Source: Marisediminitalea aggregata
Lineage (GTDB): Bacteria > Pseudomonadota > Gammaproteobacteria > Enterobacterales > Alteromonadaceae
DNA length: 64,000 nucleotides
Assembly: GCF_900129565.1 (NCBI RefSeq)
Contig: NZ_FQWD01000001.1
Coordinates: 806,001-870,000, forward strand
Reading direction: 5' to 3'
Shown one piece after another: positions 19,201 to 28,024 of this stretch (position 1 is its first letter; the number at the start of each line of letters is the position of its first letter). Below the pieces are notes generated by a model, which did not search any database, was not told the DNA's origin, and saw nothing but the letters and a program-made list of their open reading frames with translations. The position numbers and the translations under genes are program-made.

Positions 19201-19959
19201 GTGACAATTGACGATGCAAAAACCCAGGAAGTGAAACTCGACGCATTTGGCCTCACCGCCTCGTTAAGTGGCGGCATCAAGGTTCAAACTCAGTCTGCGT
19301 TAACGGGCTTTGGTGACCTGCAGATATTAAACGGCCGCTACGAAGCCTATGGTCAAAACCTGATTATCCGAACCGGTGAAGTGCAGTTTAACGGCCCTAT
19401 CGACCAGCCTATGTTGCTGGTTGAAGCCATTCGCGATCCCGAACTAACTGAAGATGACGTCATTGCCGGTGTGCGTATTGAAGGGCCAGCGTCGCAACCC
19501 AGTGTGAATTTGTTTTCAGAGCCGACCATGGATCAGGCGCAAAACCTGGCTTACTTGTTAAGCGGCAGCGGTGGACTGGGCGGCAGCAATAGCGAAATGG
19601 ACCAGAACGCCTACGCCAGCTTGCTGATTGGCTTCGGTTTGTCCAGCTCAGAAGGGTTGACCAGCGGTGTGGGTGAAGCGCTCGGCATTGAAGACTTGAC
19701 CGTATCGACCACCGGACAGGGCGACAATACCAAACTGGCAATTTCTGGCAAAATCGCACCCAACCTTACGGTACGATACGGTGTAGGTATGTTCTCCAGC
19801 GAAGACAGTGGCGGCCAGGAAGTGGCGTTGCGCTATCAGATCATGAATAACCTGTACCTCGAGGTGGTAAGAAGTCTGCACACCGCGGTGGATTTGTACT
19901 ATCAGTTTACGCTCGGTAAGCGCGGCAAAGAAGACGAAGACCCACCGTCATCAGAGTAA
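16285..19959 (+). CDS. tamB: Translocation and assembly module protein TamB
   Basis: This 1224-residue AsmA-like envelope protein has an N-terminal signal anchor (about residues 8-30), a very long beta-taco body of repeated short strands, and the conserved C-terminal DUF490/TamB domain (about 880-1215). It spans the periplasm from the inner membrane to TamA. The length fits the family (E. coli 1259). Two Cys near residues 85-92 and the DSGGQEVALRYQ strand near the C-terminus agree with other members. It is translationally coupled to tamA. Confidence 0.95.
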   Translation: MSINRLAKVFLYSVVSVATLAGVLLSPLGMPVIQYAANHSVPGLSVSSLSGSLWSTLTVEQLRFQNAQWQVDVARIELDHEWTCLLQSSACINTLTVNQPVVKQLAEGPETPDNDEPVEAIELPIAIHLDNLTVTGIDVSTFAADISIAQLSARAEWVNTLKVAHFHTDDIRVSLPEAEAQPTPASAPVVLSYQPPALPVITMPLLVSLNDIAINQLQLYQGDALLTQLNIALQKAAVKKRQIEWKQLSVEAPQGKTSVSGQVAFTGNYPVTLSLDASSLLEDFPQSANLAVKGDLSDLSMTLAASGTVSANAQAKANLLDSQLPLSLQLNWPEQSLKPIQDIQLAAGVLSAQGKMGQYALSAQTGVSGEAIPSTAIDIQAVLGERSLAVSAMNADLLDGTITNSGVLYFSDAISWEGLTHLQTLDLAKLSPQAPTMVDGLLKTQLSMTARGPNLLVSDIQLSGVQYDRDFLLQGDAVYSANSDIMVGNLTAQLEDNEVSAIGQVFNQQYIDALISLKLPHLSYLYPDVKGGIDGSVNIEGDWNNPTVQSAIALRDITLSPALSEAMAKQGPLNGTVDVAGSLAEHTLTTSLQLPDYTSELHLSGNWQNGRWQGVLSDTQLAVINTRWALNTDVNLSFVQSPQQLDVSAHCWESREHGELCINEASYTPQQVLWDISATELPLGLWAFELAPEVLFERNQATLSFSSQGQLDLASQQAQAKVSADITADDWRVGPKGEVVLAVDTFSLNGNWADNQLTFTSEVRSPQVGDIIANLSLLPLADTPTLDGTVNINRWRLAPFQPLLPNMNALDGQIDGELALSGPMTLPLVNGSLTIRDGHIDSDDLPVKVSQWQQTIALNGDNADFNGEYMLGDGAGTLSGDVSWRDVPEVNFTLAGEAFTVQYDDSKVKVSPDLTAHITPQKIDIQGEVDIPYARIKVNDLPPSAIAPSKDVHLRGEPPSDALIDQINANVMVTIDDAKTQEVKLDAFGLTASLSGGIKVQTQSALTGFGDLQILNGRYEAYGQNLIIRTGEVQFNGPIDQPMLLVEAIRDPELTEDDVIAGVRIEGPASQPSVNLFSEPTMDQAQNLAYLLSGSGGLGGSNSEMDQNAYASLLIGFGLSSSEGLTSGVGEALGIEDLTVSTTGQGDNTKLAISGKIAPNLTVRYGVGMFSSEDSGGQEVALRYQIMNNLYLEVVRSLHTAVDLYYQFTLGKRGKEDEDPPSSE

Positions 19960-19998
19960 TATCCGAACGGTACGCTCAGGGCGTTGGGCAGGGTACGG

Positions 19999-20583
19999 CT
20001 ATCCAGCCGTATTCCCCTTGTTGCCTAAATCAGCGAGGTGTAAGTATTCACGATGGAACCGTTTCGCGCGCTTGTGCGCCCACACGCCAGTGCCAACCAA
20101 GCCGGCAACAATTAATACCAGCACCCACACACTGCGTCTAAGATTGTCCAGTGTGTAATCTTCAAACATCGCCATCATGCCCAGAATAGCGACAAGCGCG
20201 ACACCAGACATCCAGCAGGAGTGGAAGGTCAGGCGGGCAATTTTATGGTTGTTCAGCAGCTGTTTTTTTAGCGTATCCACATAGTGAGACGTATCCCCAA
20301 ACGTTGCCAAAGCAGCATGGCGTCGCAACCAGGCGATATACAAATAAAACACAAACGTCACCGCCACTAAGGTGATCACACAGCCAGCCAGCAAAGACGA
20401 CAGCTCATCCCAGGTTGCTATCAGCACCCAAATTGCCGGCACAAAGCCCAACATATCCAACACCAAATAGAGCCGCTGAACGCGCTGCTGGCGCTTTAAT
20501 CGGCGGGTGAGATCCTGCATATCAATGTGATTGGTAGGCTGCTGTTGCCACAGTGCCGATAAATCTGCTGACGTATCAGACAT
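19999..20583 (-). CDS. Membrane protein coupled to ECF sigma factor (probable anti-sigma)
   Basis: This 194-residue protein has a short cytosolic N-terminus (SADLSALWQQQP), a basic stretch LTRRLKRQQRVQRLY, and four hydrophobic segments at about residues 40-60, 65-85, 125-145 and 155-175. It overlaps the sigma-factor gene by eight bases and has its own AGGAG six bases before ATG 20583, so the two are translationally coupled. Membrane proteins directly downstream of ECF sigma genes are usually anti-sigma factors. No zinc-binding HxxxCxxC motif is present, so it would be a non-classical type. The anti-sigma role is inferred from position. Confidence 0.7.
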   Translation of the reverse strand: MSDTSADLSALWQQQPTNHIDMQDLTRRLKRQQRVQRLYLVLDMLGFVPAIWVLIATWDELSSLLAGCVITLVAVTFVFYLYIAWLRRHAALATFGDTSHYVDTLKKQLLNNHKIARLTFHSCWMSGVALVAILGMMAMFEDYTLDNLRRSVWVLVLIVAGLVGTGVWAHKRAKRFHREYLHLADLGNKGNTAG

Positions 20584-21079
20584 GTTTAAGCTCCTGTTGT
20601 AGTTGTGTTTTGGCACGCTGCAATAACACCCCTACATGATTTTTGGTTATCCCGCATACTTCAGCGATTTCCAGATAACTAAGGCCTTCCAGCGTAAGTG
20701 TTAACACCTGACGCATGGCCACGGGTAACGCACGCACGGCAATCAGTAATTGCTCGATATTACCTTGCTGTTCCGCAACCACATGTGGCTCAGCGCTTTC
20801 GTTACCCCGGGCAAATTCCCACGCCATATTGTCGTGGCCAGACTCTTCCTGCTTTTTGACCTCTTTACAGACATGGGTAACGGCCCGGTTATGGGCAATT
20901 TTCAGGATATAGGTTTTCAGTGAAGCCTCGCCGTTGAAACGCGTCAGTCCTTGCCAAACGGCCAGTGCGATCTCCTGCAACAATTCCTGCTGCAAGGCTT
21001 CATTCGCCTCATAGCTCGCTGCAACTCGACTTAACAAAGCCTGATGCTGGTTGAGGATGTCCTTAAAATCCGCTTGCAC
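20576..21079 (-). CDS. ECF-type RNA polymerase sigma factor
   Basis: This 167-residue protein has sigma region 2 (about residues 20-80, with LQQELLQEIALAVWQGLTRF and LKTYILKIAHNRAVTH) and region 4 (about 110-162, with LPVAMRQVLTLTLEGLSYLEIAEVCGIT and the helix-turn-helix NHVGVLLQRAK). It lacks regions 1 and 3, as in ECF factors. It would direct polymerase to a small envelope or stress regulon. Its gene is coupled to the membrane protein downstream and faces a small PspB-like gene across an AT-rich dyad. Confidence 0.9.
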   Translation of the reverse strand: MQADFKDILNQHQALLSRVAASYEANEALQQELLQEIALAVWQGLTRFNGEASLKTYILKIAHNRAVTHVCKEVKKQEESGHDNMAWEFARGNESAEPHVVAEQQGNIEQLLIAVRALPVAMRQVLTLTLEGLSYLEIAEVCGITKNHVGVLLQRAKTQLQQELKHV

Positions 21080-21137
21080 TAACCGTCCTGAGTGTTCGTT
21101 GATGAGTCTAGGTATTGCTTATAGTCACGCCTACGCA

Positions 21138-21167
21138 AAAAAAATTACAGTTCGTTGTAATTTTTTT
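21138..21167. repeat. AT-rich inverted repeat in sigma-factor promoter region
   Basis: AAAAAAATTAC and its exact complement GTAATTTTTTT flank an eight-base centre, between the divergent sigma-factor gene and the small plus-strand gene. It may be an operator or UP-like element; as a hairpin it would also resemble a weak terminator, which makes less sense between divergent genes. Confidence 0.5.
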
Positions 21168-21217
21168 ATTTCTTCGACGACTAGTGAACTGCATAGGCCA
21201 TTTTAAAGGAAACGACC

Positions 21218-21499
21218 ATGACCCCATTTCACATTGTTGTACTTGTGTCTGCTTTAGTCTTACTCAGCCTGCTTTGCCATTACCTCGATGCGAAGTACCG
21301 CTGGCAGTTAAGCGCTTGGCTTTCAGACGAGAGCGTGAATCCATTTAAACACCAGTCGGCAGCATCAGAAACAACAAACGGCGATGCGAAAGACGCTGAA
21401 ATTGCTGCGTTAAAGGAGCGTATTGCAGTACTGGAAGCCATAGTGACTGAACCTGCTTACGACCTGAACGAAGAGTTGAAGAAACTCAGTCGCCAGTAG
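21218..21499 (+). CDS. Small membrane protein with coiled coil, PspB-like
   Basis: This 93-residue protein has one N-terminal transmembrane helix (about residues 4-22), a basic/aromatic stretch, and a C-terminal helix AEIAALKERIAVLEAIV with heptad spacing, ending in YDLNEELKKL. This layout resembles PspB, whose C-terminal part (RIQALESIL) is similar, but the match is short. It starts at ATG 21218 with AAAGGAA upstream. Its position divergent from an ECF sigma factor suggests a role in envelope stress, possibly as a target. Confidence 0.65.
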   Translation: MTPFHIVVLVSALVLLSLLCHYLDAKYRWQLSAWLSDESVNPFKHQSAASETTNGDAKDAEIAALKERIAVLEAIVTEPAYDLNEELKKLSRQ

Positions 21500-21521
21500 C
21501 GTTACGCAAGCTGCATCAGGC

Positions 21522-22451
21522 TTATTCGCTGTCCAGAAATGCAGAGAGTTTGTTCACGGCCAGCGTAATTAAGCGCTGGCGGGCTTCTTTTGCCGCCCAG
21601 GCACTGTGTGGGGTGATCAACAAGTTCGGAAGCTGCGCATTAAGCAGTGGATGGTCTGCTGGTGGAGGCTCGACACTCAGGGTATCCAGGGCTGCGCCGC
21701 CAATCTGATTTTGGGTAAGTGCGGTCAGCAATGCCTGTTCATCAATCAAACCACCCCTGGCGGTATTAATCAGAAACGCACCGGGCTTCATTAGCGCAAG
21801 CCGTTCGGCGTTGATCATTTCTGCTGTGTCGTCGCTAAGCTGACAGTGCAAACTCACTACATCGGCCTCGGGCAATAATTCATCTAATGGTCTACGCGAA
21901 GTGTGCTGTGTGCCAGGCCTCGCGGCAACAGACACCCGCATACCAAATGCCTTTGCCAGTTCGGCTACACGTTGCCCAAGTGTGCCGTAACCCACGATGA
22001 CCAGATGCTTTCCAGCCAATTCGATAACCGGGTTGTCGAGTAAACAGAAAAACGGCGATTGCGACCATTCGCCCTGTTGTACCTGACGCATAGTCGCTAA
22101 CGCTGACGTGGCCAGGTTCAACATCAGCATTAATGTATGCTGGGCCACCGAGTCGGTACCGTAACCAGACACATTATTGACGGTAATCCCACGTTGTTTG
22201 CAGTAGTCCAAATCGACATTATTCATGCCGGTTGCCAGAATACCGATGTAGCGGCAGCGAGGAGCCTGCTCTAGGAGCTCAGCGCTGAGTACAACCTTGT
22301 TAACCAGAATAATATCGGCATTCGCTATCCGCGAAGCTGTTTCTCCTGCCGTAGTTGAGGGGTAATAGGTAACAGACACGGGTAACGCGTGTAACGCCGT
22401 CAAATCGGCGTCCCGGCCTAACGAATCGCCATCTAATATAACAACCTGCAT
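21522..22451 (-). CDS. D-2-hydroxyacid dehydrogenase (glycerate/hydroxypyruvate type)
   Basis: This 309-residue NAD(P)-dependent enzyme has the usual two-domain fold. The Rossmann motif is VIVGYGTLGQ (about residues 145-160). The catalytic Arg lies in NTARGGLID, the Glu in LSVEPP and the His in ITPHSAW. The family reduces 2-oxo acids such as hydroxypyruvate or glyoxylate. The likely start is the ATG at 22451, which overlaps the stop of the upstream thioesterase gene by one base (TGATG), indicating coupling; a GTG one codon upstream is also possible. Confidence 0.88.
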   Translation of the reverse strand: MQVVILDGDSLGRDADLTALHALPVSVTYYPSTTAGETASRIANADIILVNKVVLSAELLEQAPRCRYIGILATGMNNVDLDYCKQRGITVNNVSGYGTDSVAQHTLMLMLNLATSALATMRQVQQGEWSQSPFFCLLDNPVIELAGKHLVIVGYGTLGQRVAELAKAFGMRVSVAARPGTQHTSRRPLDELLPEADVVSLHCQLSDDTAEMINAERLALMKPGAFLINTARGGLIDEQALLTALTQNQIGGAALDTLSVEPPPADHPLLNAQLPNLLITPHSAWAAKEARQRLITLAVNKLSAFLDSE

Positions 22452-22888
22452 CACAGGGCTTCGATGATCCGTTCTAATGCGCTCTTGATGCGCGGTGGAA
22501 TTTGTACAACACGATTCGTCGTGCGATCGACAAATACCTGAACAAACTGCCCGTGAGCCACACGACGCTGATTAGTACCGGCGTAAATCGACACACCATA
22601 AGTCACCGAGCTGCGGCCAATTTTGGCAACGCGTACGCCCACTTCGACATCTTCCGGGTAGGAAATATTTGAAATAAACTGGCACTGCGAACTCACTACA
22701 TGCGCAATCACCGGGCTGTGTCTGAAATCCATACCCGCTTCATCAGCCAGAAAACGGTTTACGGCGGTGTCAAAAAAGCTGTAGAACACCACGTTATTCA
22801 CATTGCCATAGACATCATTGTCCTGCCAGCGTGTCGGCAGGGTTACCGCATAGGGATAGTCATTCAGCGAAGGGGTTATATCCGTCAT
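22451..22888 (-). CDS. Acyl-CoA thioesterase, 4-hydroxybenzoyl-CoA type (hotdog fold)
   Basis: This 145-residue protein has the hotdog-fold signature RWQDNDVYGNVNNVVFYSFFDTA, in which the Asp of DNDVYGNVN aligns with the catalytic Asp of 4-hydroxybenzoyl-CoA thioesterases. It hydrolyses an acyl-CoA of unknown chain in the cytosol. Start 22888 is preferred because GAAGGA lies about 11 bases upstream; an ATG four codons earlier (22900) has the same site touching it. It is coupled to the dehydrogenase gene, with which it may form a two-gene operon. Confidence 0.85.
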   Translation of the reverse strand: MTDITPSLNDYPYAVTLPTRWQDNDVYGNVNNVVFYSFFDTAVNRFLADEAGMDFRHSPVIAHVVSSQCQFISNISYPEDVEVGVRVAKIGRSSVTYGVSIYAGTNQRRVAHGQFVQVFVDRTTNRVVQIPPRIKSALERIIEAL

Positions 22889-22967
22889 TTTTCGTCTCAT
22901 CCTTCAATGATGGTTACAGCTTACCGCGTTGTACACGCGGTCGCTACGGGCAAAGTGTAATCAATAC

Positions 22968-24218
22968 TTATTTTCGGGTTTGTCCGTTACCCAGCACCAC
23001 AAATTTCTCGGTAGTCAGTGACTCAGCGCCCATAGGGCCATAGGCGTGCAGCTTGCTGGTGGAGATCCCAATTTCTGCGCCCAGACCCAGTTCACCGCCA
23101 TCAGAGAAGCGCGAAGACGCATTTACCATGACAACCGCTGAATTTACATCGCGTATAAAGGCATTGGCCGTCGCGTAGTGCTGCGTGGCAATCACTTCGG
23201 TATGACCCGAGCCATATTGCGTGATGTGGTCCACCGCATCGTCGTAGCTGTCTACCACACGTACGGCTATCTCCATTGCCAGGTATTCAGCCTGCCAGTC
23301 GGCATTCGTTGCACTTACCGCATCACTAAAATGACTGATTGAAGAGTCACAGGCGTGGATCATGGTGTTGTGGCTTTTTAGCATGGCGGCGGCACGTGGC
23401 AAAAATTCGTCTGCGACGGCTTTATGAACCAAACAGGTTTCCAACGCATTACACACGCCAGTACGCTGAGTTTTGCCATTTTCCAACAAGGCCAGCGCCT
23501 GTTCGATATCGGCATACTGGTCGACATACAAGTGGCACACGCCTTTGTAGTGCTGAATAACAGGAATTTGACTGCGCTCACTCACGTACTGAATCAGGCC
23601 TTCACCACCGCGCGGAATAATCAGATCCACGTCGTCTTTCAGGGTCATGAGGGTATTCATAATGGCACGGTCCGGGTCAGGGACAACCGTCACGGCTGCA
23701 GCGTCGATGTCATGTTTGCGCAGCACGTGATGCAAGCACGCCGCTAACGCCAGGTTAGAGTGCAGCGCTTCTTTACCGCCGCGCAAAATGACCGCATTAC
23801 CGGCTTTAAAACACAGAGCAGCGGCATCTACCGTCACGTTTGGACGCGATTCGTAGATCATCGCCACTACGCCCAATGGGATACGCATTTTGCCAACCTG
23901 AATACCACTCGGCATAGTCTTCATCTGACTGATTTCACCCACTGGATCATCCTGCTCGGCAATCGATGCCACGGCATTGGCAATGGCCATTACCCGGTCT
24001 TCTGTCAGAGTTAATCTGTCGACCATAGCGGCATCTAAATGAATGTCTTTGGCGTGTTCCAGATCCAGCTGGTTCGCCGACAGAATATTCTGGGTTTGCT
24101 GAATCAGGTGCTGGCTGATTTCATGCAGCACTTCACGCTTTTGCTCCGGGCTCAGGCGAGCAACCTGACGGGCGGCATGTTTAGCGTCTTTGGCAGCTCG
24201 TCGTATCGAAAAGCTCAT
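22968..24218 (-). CDS. proA: Gamma-glutamyl phosphate reductase
   Basis: This 416-residue aldehyde-dehydrogenase-fold enzyme reduces glutamyl-5-phosphate to glutamate semialdehyde with NADPH, the second step of proline synthesis. The catalytic Cys lies in KTQRTGVCNALETCLVH, and IYESRPNVTVDAAALC and PRGGEGLI are typical ProA segments. The length equals that of E. coli ProA (417). It follows proB by 10 bases with AAGGAG before its ATG, so the two form the proBA operon. Confidence 0.97.
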   Translation of the reverse strand: MSFSIRRAAKDAKHAARQVARLSPEQKREVLHEISQHLIQQTQNILSANQLDLEHAKDIHLDAAMVDRLTLTEDRVMAIANAVASIAEQDDPVGEISQMKTMPSGIQVGKMRIPLGVVAMIYESRPNVTVDAAALCFKAGNAVILRGGKEALHSNLALAACLHHVLRKHDIDAAAVTVVPDPDRAIMNTLMTLKDDVDLIIPRGGEGLIQYVSERSQIPVIQHYKGVCHLYVDQYADIEQALALLENGKTQRTGVCNALETCLVHKAVADEFLPRAAAMLKSHNTMIHACDSSISHFSDAVSATNADWQAEYLAMEIAVRVVDSYDDAVDHITQYGSGHTEVIATQHYATANAFIRDVNSAVVMVNASSRFSDGGELGLGAEIGISTSKLHAYGPMGAESLTTEKFVVLGNGQTRK

Positions 24219-24228
24219 GGTGTGCTCC

Positions 24229-25335
24229 TTATTTCAATAACACCAGATCGTCGCGGTGGACCACAACTTCGCCGTTATCGTAGCCAAGAATGTCCCGGAT
24301 ACGCTGGCTTTTCTCACCTTTGATCATTTTCAGTTCCTGGGCACTGTATAGCGCCAGGCCCTTGGCCAGGGACTTATCCTGACTCACTATTTCAATTGCA
24401 TCACCAGACTCAAAGTGACCACTTACTTCGGTTATACCCGATGGCAATAAAGAGGCGCCTTTAGACACCAAGGCTTTTTCTGCACCCTGATCAACAAAAA
24501 TTTTCCCACGGGTTTTCAGGGTGTGTTCCAACCAAAGTCGCCGTGCGGTTTTCGGTGACTGTTTGGCTTTGAACAACGTACCGGGGATGTTCCCTTCCTG
24601 TAGATCATCAAAAACATGGCCGTTGCGTCCGTTTACGATCAGGGTCTGAATGCCACTGCGGGCACACTTATCAGCGGCCTCAATTTTGGTTCGCATGCCG
24701 CCGGTACCTACCGATGTGCCAGCGCCGCCGGCAATGCTGTAGGTGTGCGCGGTGATTTCTTCTACTACGGGGATAAGCGTAGCAGTCGTGTCTTTGCGTG
24801 GATCTGCGGTGTAAAGTCCGTCTATGTCAGAACAAATGATTAGCGTATCTGCGCCTGCTACCAGTGCGGTATATGCGGCCAGATTGTCGTTGTCGCCTAC
24901 TTTTAATTCATTCACCGCGACCGTGTCGTTTTCATTCACTACCGGCAAAGCCTGGTGATTCAACAATTCACGGATGGTGTTCTTGATATTTACGTAACGG
25001 GTACGGTCGTGCAGATCGTCATAGGTAAGCAATACCTGAGCGCACGGGAAATCGAAAAAACGCTGCCAATTGGCCATCATGTACATCTGGCCAATCGCGG
25101 CCATAGCCTGCTTCTCTGAAATAGACGCCGGGTGCTGAATTGGTACTTTCGCTCTGCCCGCAGCGACACTGCCGGAAGACACTAAAATAACCTCTTTCCC
25201 TGCCTCACGGGCAGAAGTAATAAAACGCGCGATAGGAAGAATATAACGGCCACTGCATTGCTGGCCATCGGGCGCGATCAGCGCACTGCCAATTTTAATT
25301 ACGGCACGCTGCCAGGAAAACCCACTCATTAGCAT
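24229..25335 (-). CDS. proB: Glutamate 5-kinase
   Basis: This 368-residue enzyme phosphorylates glutamate, the first and feedback-controlled step of proline synthesis. It has an amino-acid kinase domain (about residues 8-260; VIKIGSALI, ILVSSGSVAAG, VNENDTVAVNELKVGDND, GGMRTKIEAA) and a C-terminal PUA domain (about 285-365). The size agrees with E. coli ProB (367). ATG 25335 or the ATG two codons later could be the start; neither has a strong ribosome binding site. Confidence 0.97.
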   Translation of the reverse strand: MLMSGFSWQRAVIKIGSALIAPDGQQCSGRYILPIARFITSAREAGKEVILVSSGSVAAGRAKVPIQHPASISEKQAMAAIGQMYMMANWQRFFDFPCAQVLLTYDDLHDRTRYVNIKNTIRELLNHQALPVVNENDTVAVNELKVGDNDNLAAYTALVAGADTLIICSDIDGLYTADPRKDTTATLIPVVEEITAHTYSIAGGAGTSVGTGGMRTKIEAADKCARSGIQTLIVNGRNGHVFDDLQEGNIPGTLFKAKQSPKTARRLWLEHTLKTRGKIFVDQGAEKALVSKGASLLPSGITEVSGHFESGDAIEIVSQDKSLAKGLALYSAQELKMIKGEKSQRIRDILGYDNGEVVVHRDDLVLLK

Positions 25336-25540
25336 GAAGACAAAGAAATTAACGGGCTTTCAAGAATATTACAAAGCGCCCATAAAACAAACAAAAAAAC
25401 AGTATCGTAATGCCTTGTATAGCAGGCTTTGCGTTAAGGCTGATGCATTTTACGGCAAACGGCTGGCAATTTTTAACACATTAGAATTACACTACTTGTT
25501 TATCATAATAACTAAGCGTCATAACGACTAAGGATCACAC

Positions 25541-28024
25541 ATGAGCAATCGTATGCCCAAGTTGATCTGGTTAATGCCGGTACTGTCTATGCTGACTTGC
25601 TCAGTGTCAGCCTATGCTGCCATTAAACAGACGAAAGGGGACTTCGAAGACAAATTCCGCCAGTTGGATGAAGTATTACCGACTCCAAACGTATACCGTA
25701 ACGCAGCAGGCGAGCCGGGCCACCAGTACTGGCAGCAAAAAGTCGATTACGAGATTGACGTAACCCTGGACGAAGCCAAACGCCGTATTGACGCTTCTGA
25801 AGAAATCACTTACCAGAACAACTCCCCGGATACGCTAAAATATTTGTGGATTCAGCTGGATCAAAACAAATTCCGTCCTGACTCACTGTCGGCGCTGAGC
25901 GAAAACTTTGGTGGTATTGGTAACCGAGGCCCTGCAACGTCAGCGCCAAGCGCTAGCTCACCCGCGAAACTGTCTATGGGCGCTATCCGTCGTCAACAGT
26001 TTGTTGAAGATCACGAGCTGGGCTATCAAATCAAGAAAGTCACTGATGGCAGCGGCAAAGACCTGCACTATGTGATCGTTGGCACCCTGATGCGTGTAGA
26101 CCTGGCATCACCACTGAAGCCGGGTAAAAAGACCGAACTGAATATCGACTTTGGCTTTAACATTGTTGAAGAAGATGCGGTATCTGCCCGTGCAGGTTAC
26201 GAGCACTTCCCGGATGACGAGCGCGAAGGCGGCAACGACATCTTCTTGTTAGCGCAGTGGTTCCCTCGTTTAGCTGCTTACACCGACTACGAAGCATGGA
26301 CCAACAAAGAGTTCATTGGCCGTGGTGAGTTTACTCTTGAATTTGGTAACTACGACGTTGAAATCACCGTACCTGCCGACCACATTGTGTCGTCTACCGG
26401 TGTACTACAAAACCCGAAATCCGTACTGACCAGCGAACAACGCAAACGTCTGGAAGAAGCGAAAGACGCAGAGCGTACTGTGTTCATCGTGACGGAAGAA
26501 GAAGCACTGGAAAACGAAAAAGAAGGCACGGATAAAACCAAGACCTGGCATTTCGAAGCAGAAAATGTGCGTGACTTTGCCTGGGCCTCTTCACGTAAAT
26601 TTATGTGGGATGCGCGTGGCTATCACCAGGGCGGTAAAGAACAGCCTTTGGTTATGGCGATGTCTTTCTATCCGAAAGAAGGTGGCGACCTATGGAAGAA
26701 GTACTCAACCGAGTCGATCATTCACACCATGGAAGTGTATTCGCGTTTCTCGTTTGATTACCCTTATCCGGTTGCACAATCGGTTAACGGTCCGGTAGGC
26801 GGCATGGAATACCCCATGATCACCTTCAACGGCCCGCGTACAGAATTGCGTGATGACGGTTCTCGTACTTATTCATTGGCAGAAAAACGCTTCCTGATTG
26901 GCGTTGTCATTCACGAAGTAGGTCACATCTACTTCCCAATGACCGTAAACTCTGACGAGCGTCAGTGGACCTGGATGGACGAAGGTCTGAACAGCTTCCT
27001 GGACGGTGTTGCTGGTCGTGAATGGGATCCGGACATTCCATGGGGTGTCGAGCCGCGTGACGTTGTTGGCTACATGAAGTCACAGACTCAGGTGCCAATT
27101 ATGACCCAATCTGACTCGGTACTGCGTCTAGGCCCGAATGCCTACACCAAGCCAGCGGTAGCACTGAATATTCTGCGTGAAACCATTCTGGGCCGTGAGC
27201 TGTTTGACTTTGCATTCAAAGAATACGCGCAGCGTTGGAAGTTTAAACGTCCTACGCCTGCTGATTTCTTCCGCACTATGGAAGAAGCCTCAGGGGTTGA
27301 TCTGGACTGGTTCTGGCGTGGCTGGTTCTACACCACTGACCACGTAGATATATCAATCGACAAAGTGTACAAACTGCGTTTAGATACTAAAGACCCAGAT
27401 ATCGATTTCGCCCGCGAACGTCAGGTTGAACAGGACAAGCCTAAGTCACTGACAGTTGAGCGCAACAAAGCAGAAGGTAAAGAACTGTGGGTAGACCGTT
27501 ATCCTGACATTACCGACTTCTACGACGAGAACGATCAGTTCACCGTTACTAACAAAGAGCGCAACAGCTACAAGAGCTGGTTAGACAAACTGGATCCTTG
27601 GGAGCGTAAAGCGTTCGAGCGCGCGGTGAAAGAAGACAAAAATTACTACGTAATGGAGTTCTCAAATCTGGGCGGTCTGGTTATGCCGATCATTCTGGAA
27701 ATGACTTACGCCGACGGTACCACCGAAGAACTGCGTATTCCGGCAGAAATCTGGCGTCGTACGCCTAAAGCGGTTAGCAAGCTGGTAGTGACTGACAAAG
27801 ACAAAGAACTGGTCAGTGTAACCGTTGACCCGTATTGGGAAACCGCTGATGTTGACGTGGAAAACAACCACTACCCTCGTCAAATCATCCCTTCACGTAT
27901 TGAAGCGTATAAGTCTAAGCCAAGCTCAGCGAAAGTGCGTCGTGATATCATGCACGACATCAAAACCGAGCTGAAGACTGACAAAGACAGTGAAGACGAT
28001 AAGAAGGAAGGCGATGACAACTAA
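25541..28024 (+). CDS. Exported M1 family zinc aminopeptidase-like metallopeptidase
   Basis: This 827-residue protein has a signal peptide (about residues 1-27), an N-terminal beta domain, and an M1 gluzincin catalytic domain. The zinc site HEVGH lies at 458-462 with the third ligand E481 (WMDEG), exactly the HExxHx18E spacing. GGMEYP corresponds to the GxMEN substrate motif, with Tyr in place of Asn. The C-terminal part (about 640-827) is charged and ends in an Asp/Glu/Lys-rich tail. It probably trims peptides in the periplasm. The gene overlaps the next one by 11 bases. Confidence 0.92.
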   Translation: MSNRMPKLIWLMPVLSMLTCSVSAYAAIKQTKGDFEDKFRQLDEVLPTPNVYRNAAGEPGHQYWQQKVDYEIDVTLDEAKRRIDASEEITYQNNSPDTLKYLWIQLDQNKFRPDSLSALSENFGGIGNRGPATSAPSASSPAKLSMGAIRRQQFVEDHELGYQIKKVTDGSGKDLHYVIVGTLMRVDLASPLKPGKKTELNIDFGFNIVEEDAVSARAGYEHFPDDEREGGNDIFLLAQWFPRLAAYTDYEAWTNKEFIGRGEFTLEFGNYDVEITVPADHIVSSTGVLQNPKSVLTSEQRKRLEEAKDAERTVFIVTEEEALENEKEGTDKTKTWHFEAENVRDFAWASSRKFMWDARGYHQGGKEQPLVMAMSFYPKEGGDLWKKYSTESIIHTMEVYSRFSFDYPYPVAQSVNGPVGGMEYPMITFNGPRTELRDDGSRTYSLAEKRFLIGVVIHEVGHIYFPMTVNSDERQWTWMDEGLNSFLDGVAGREWDPDIPWGVEPRDVVGYMKSQTQVPIMTQSDSVLRLGPNAYTKPAVALNILRETILGRELFDFAFKEYAQRWKFKRPTPADFFRTMEEASGVDLDWFWRGWFYTTDHVDISIDKVYKLRLDTKDPDIDFARERQVEQDKPKSLTVERNKAEGKELWVDRYPDITDFYDENDQFTVTNKERNSYKSWLDKLDPWERKAFERAVKEDKNYYVMEFSNLGGLVMPIILEMTYADGTTEELRIPAEIWRRTPKAVSKLVVTDKDKELVSVTVDPYWETADVDVENNHYPRQIIPSRIEAYKSKPSSAKVRRDIMHDIKTELKTDKDSEDDKKEGDDN

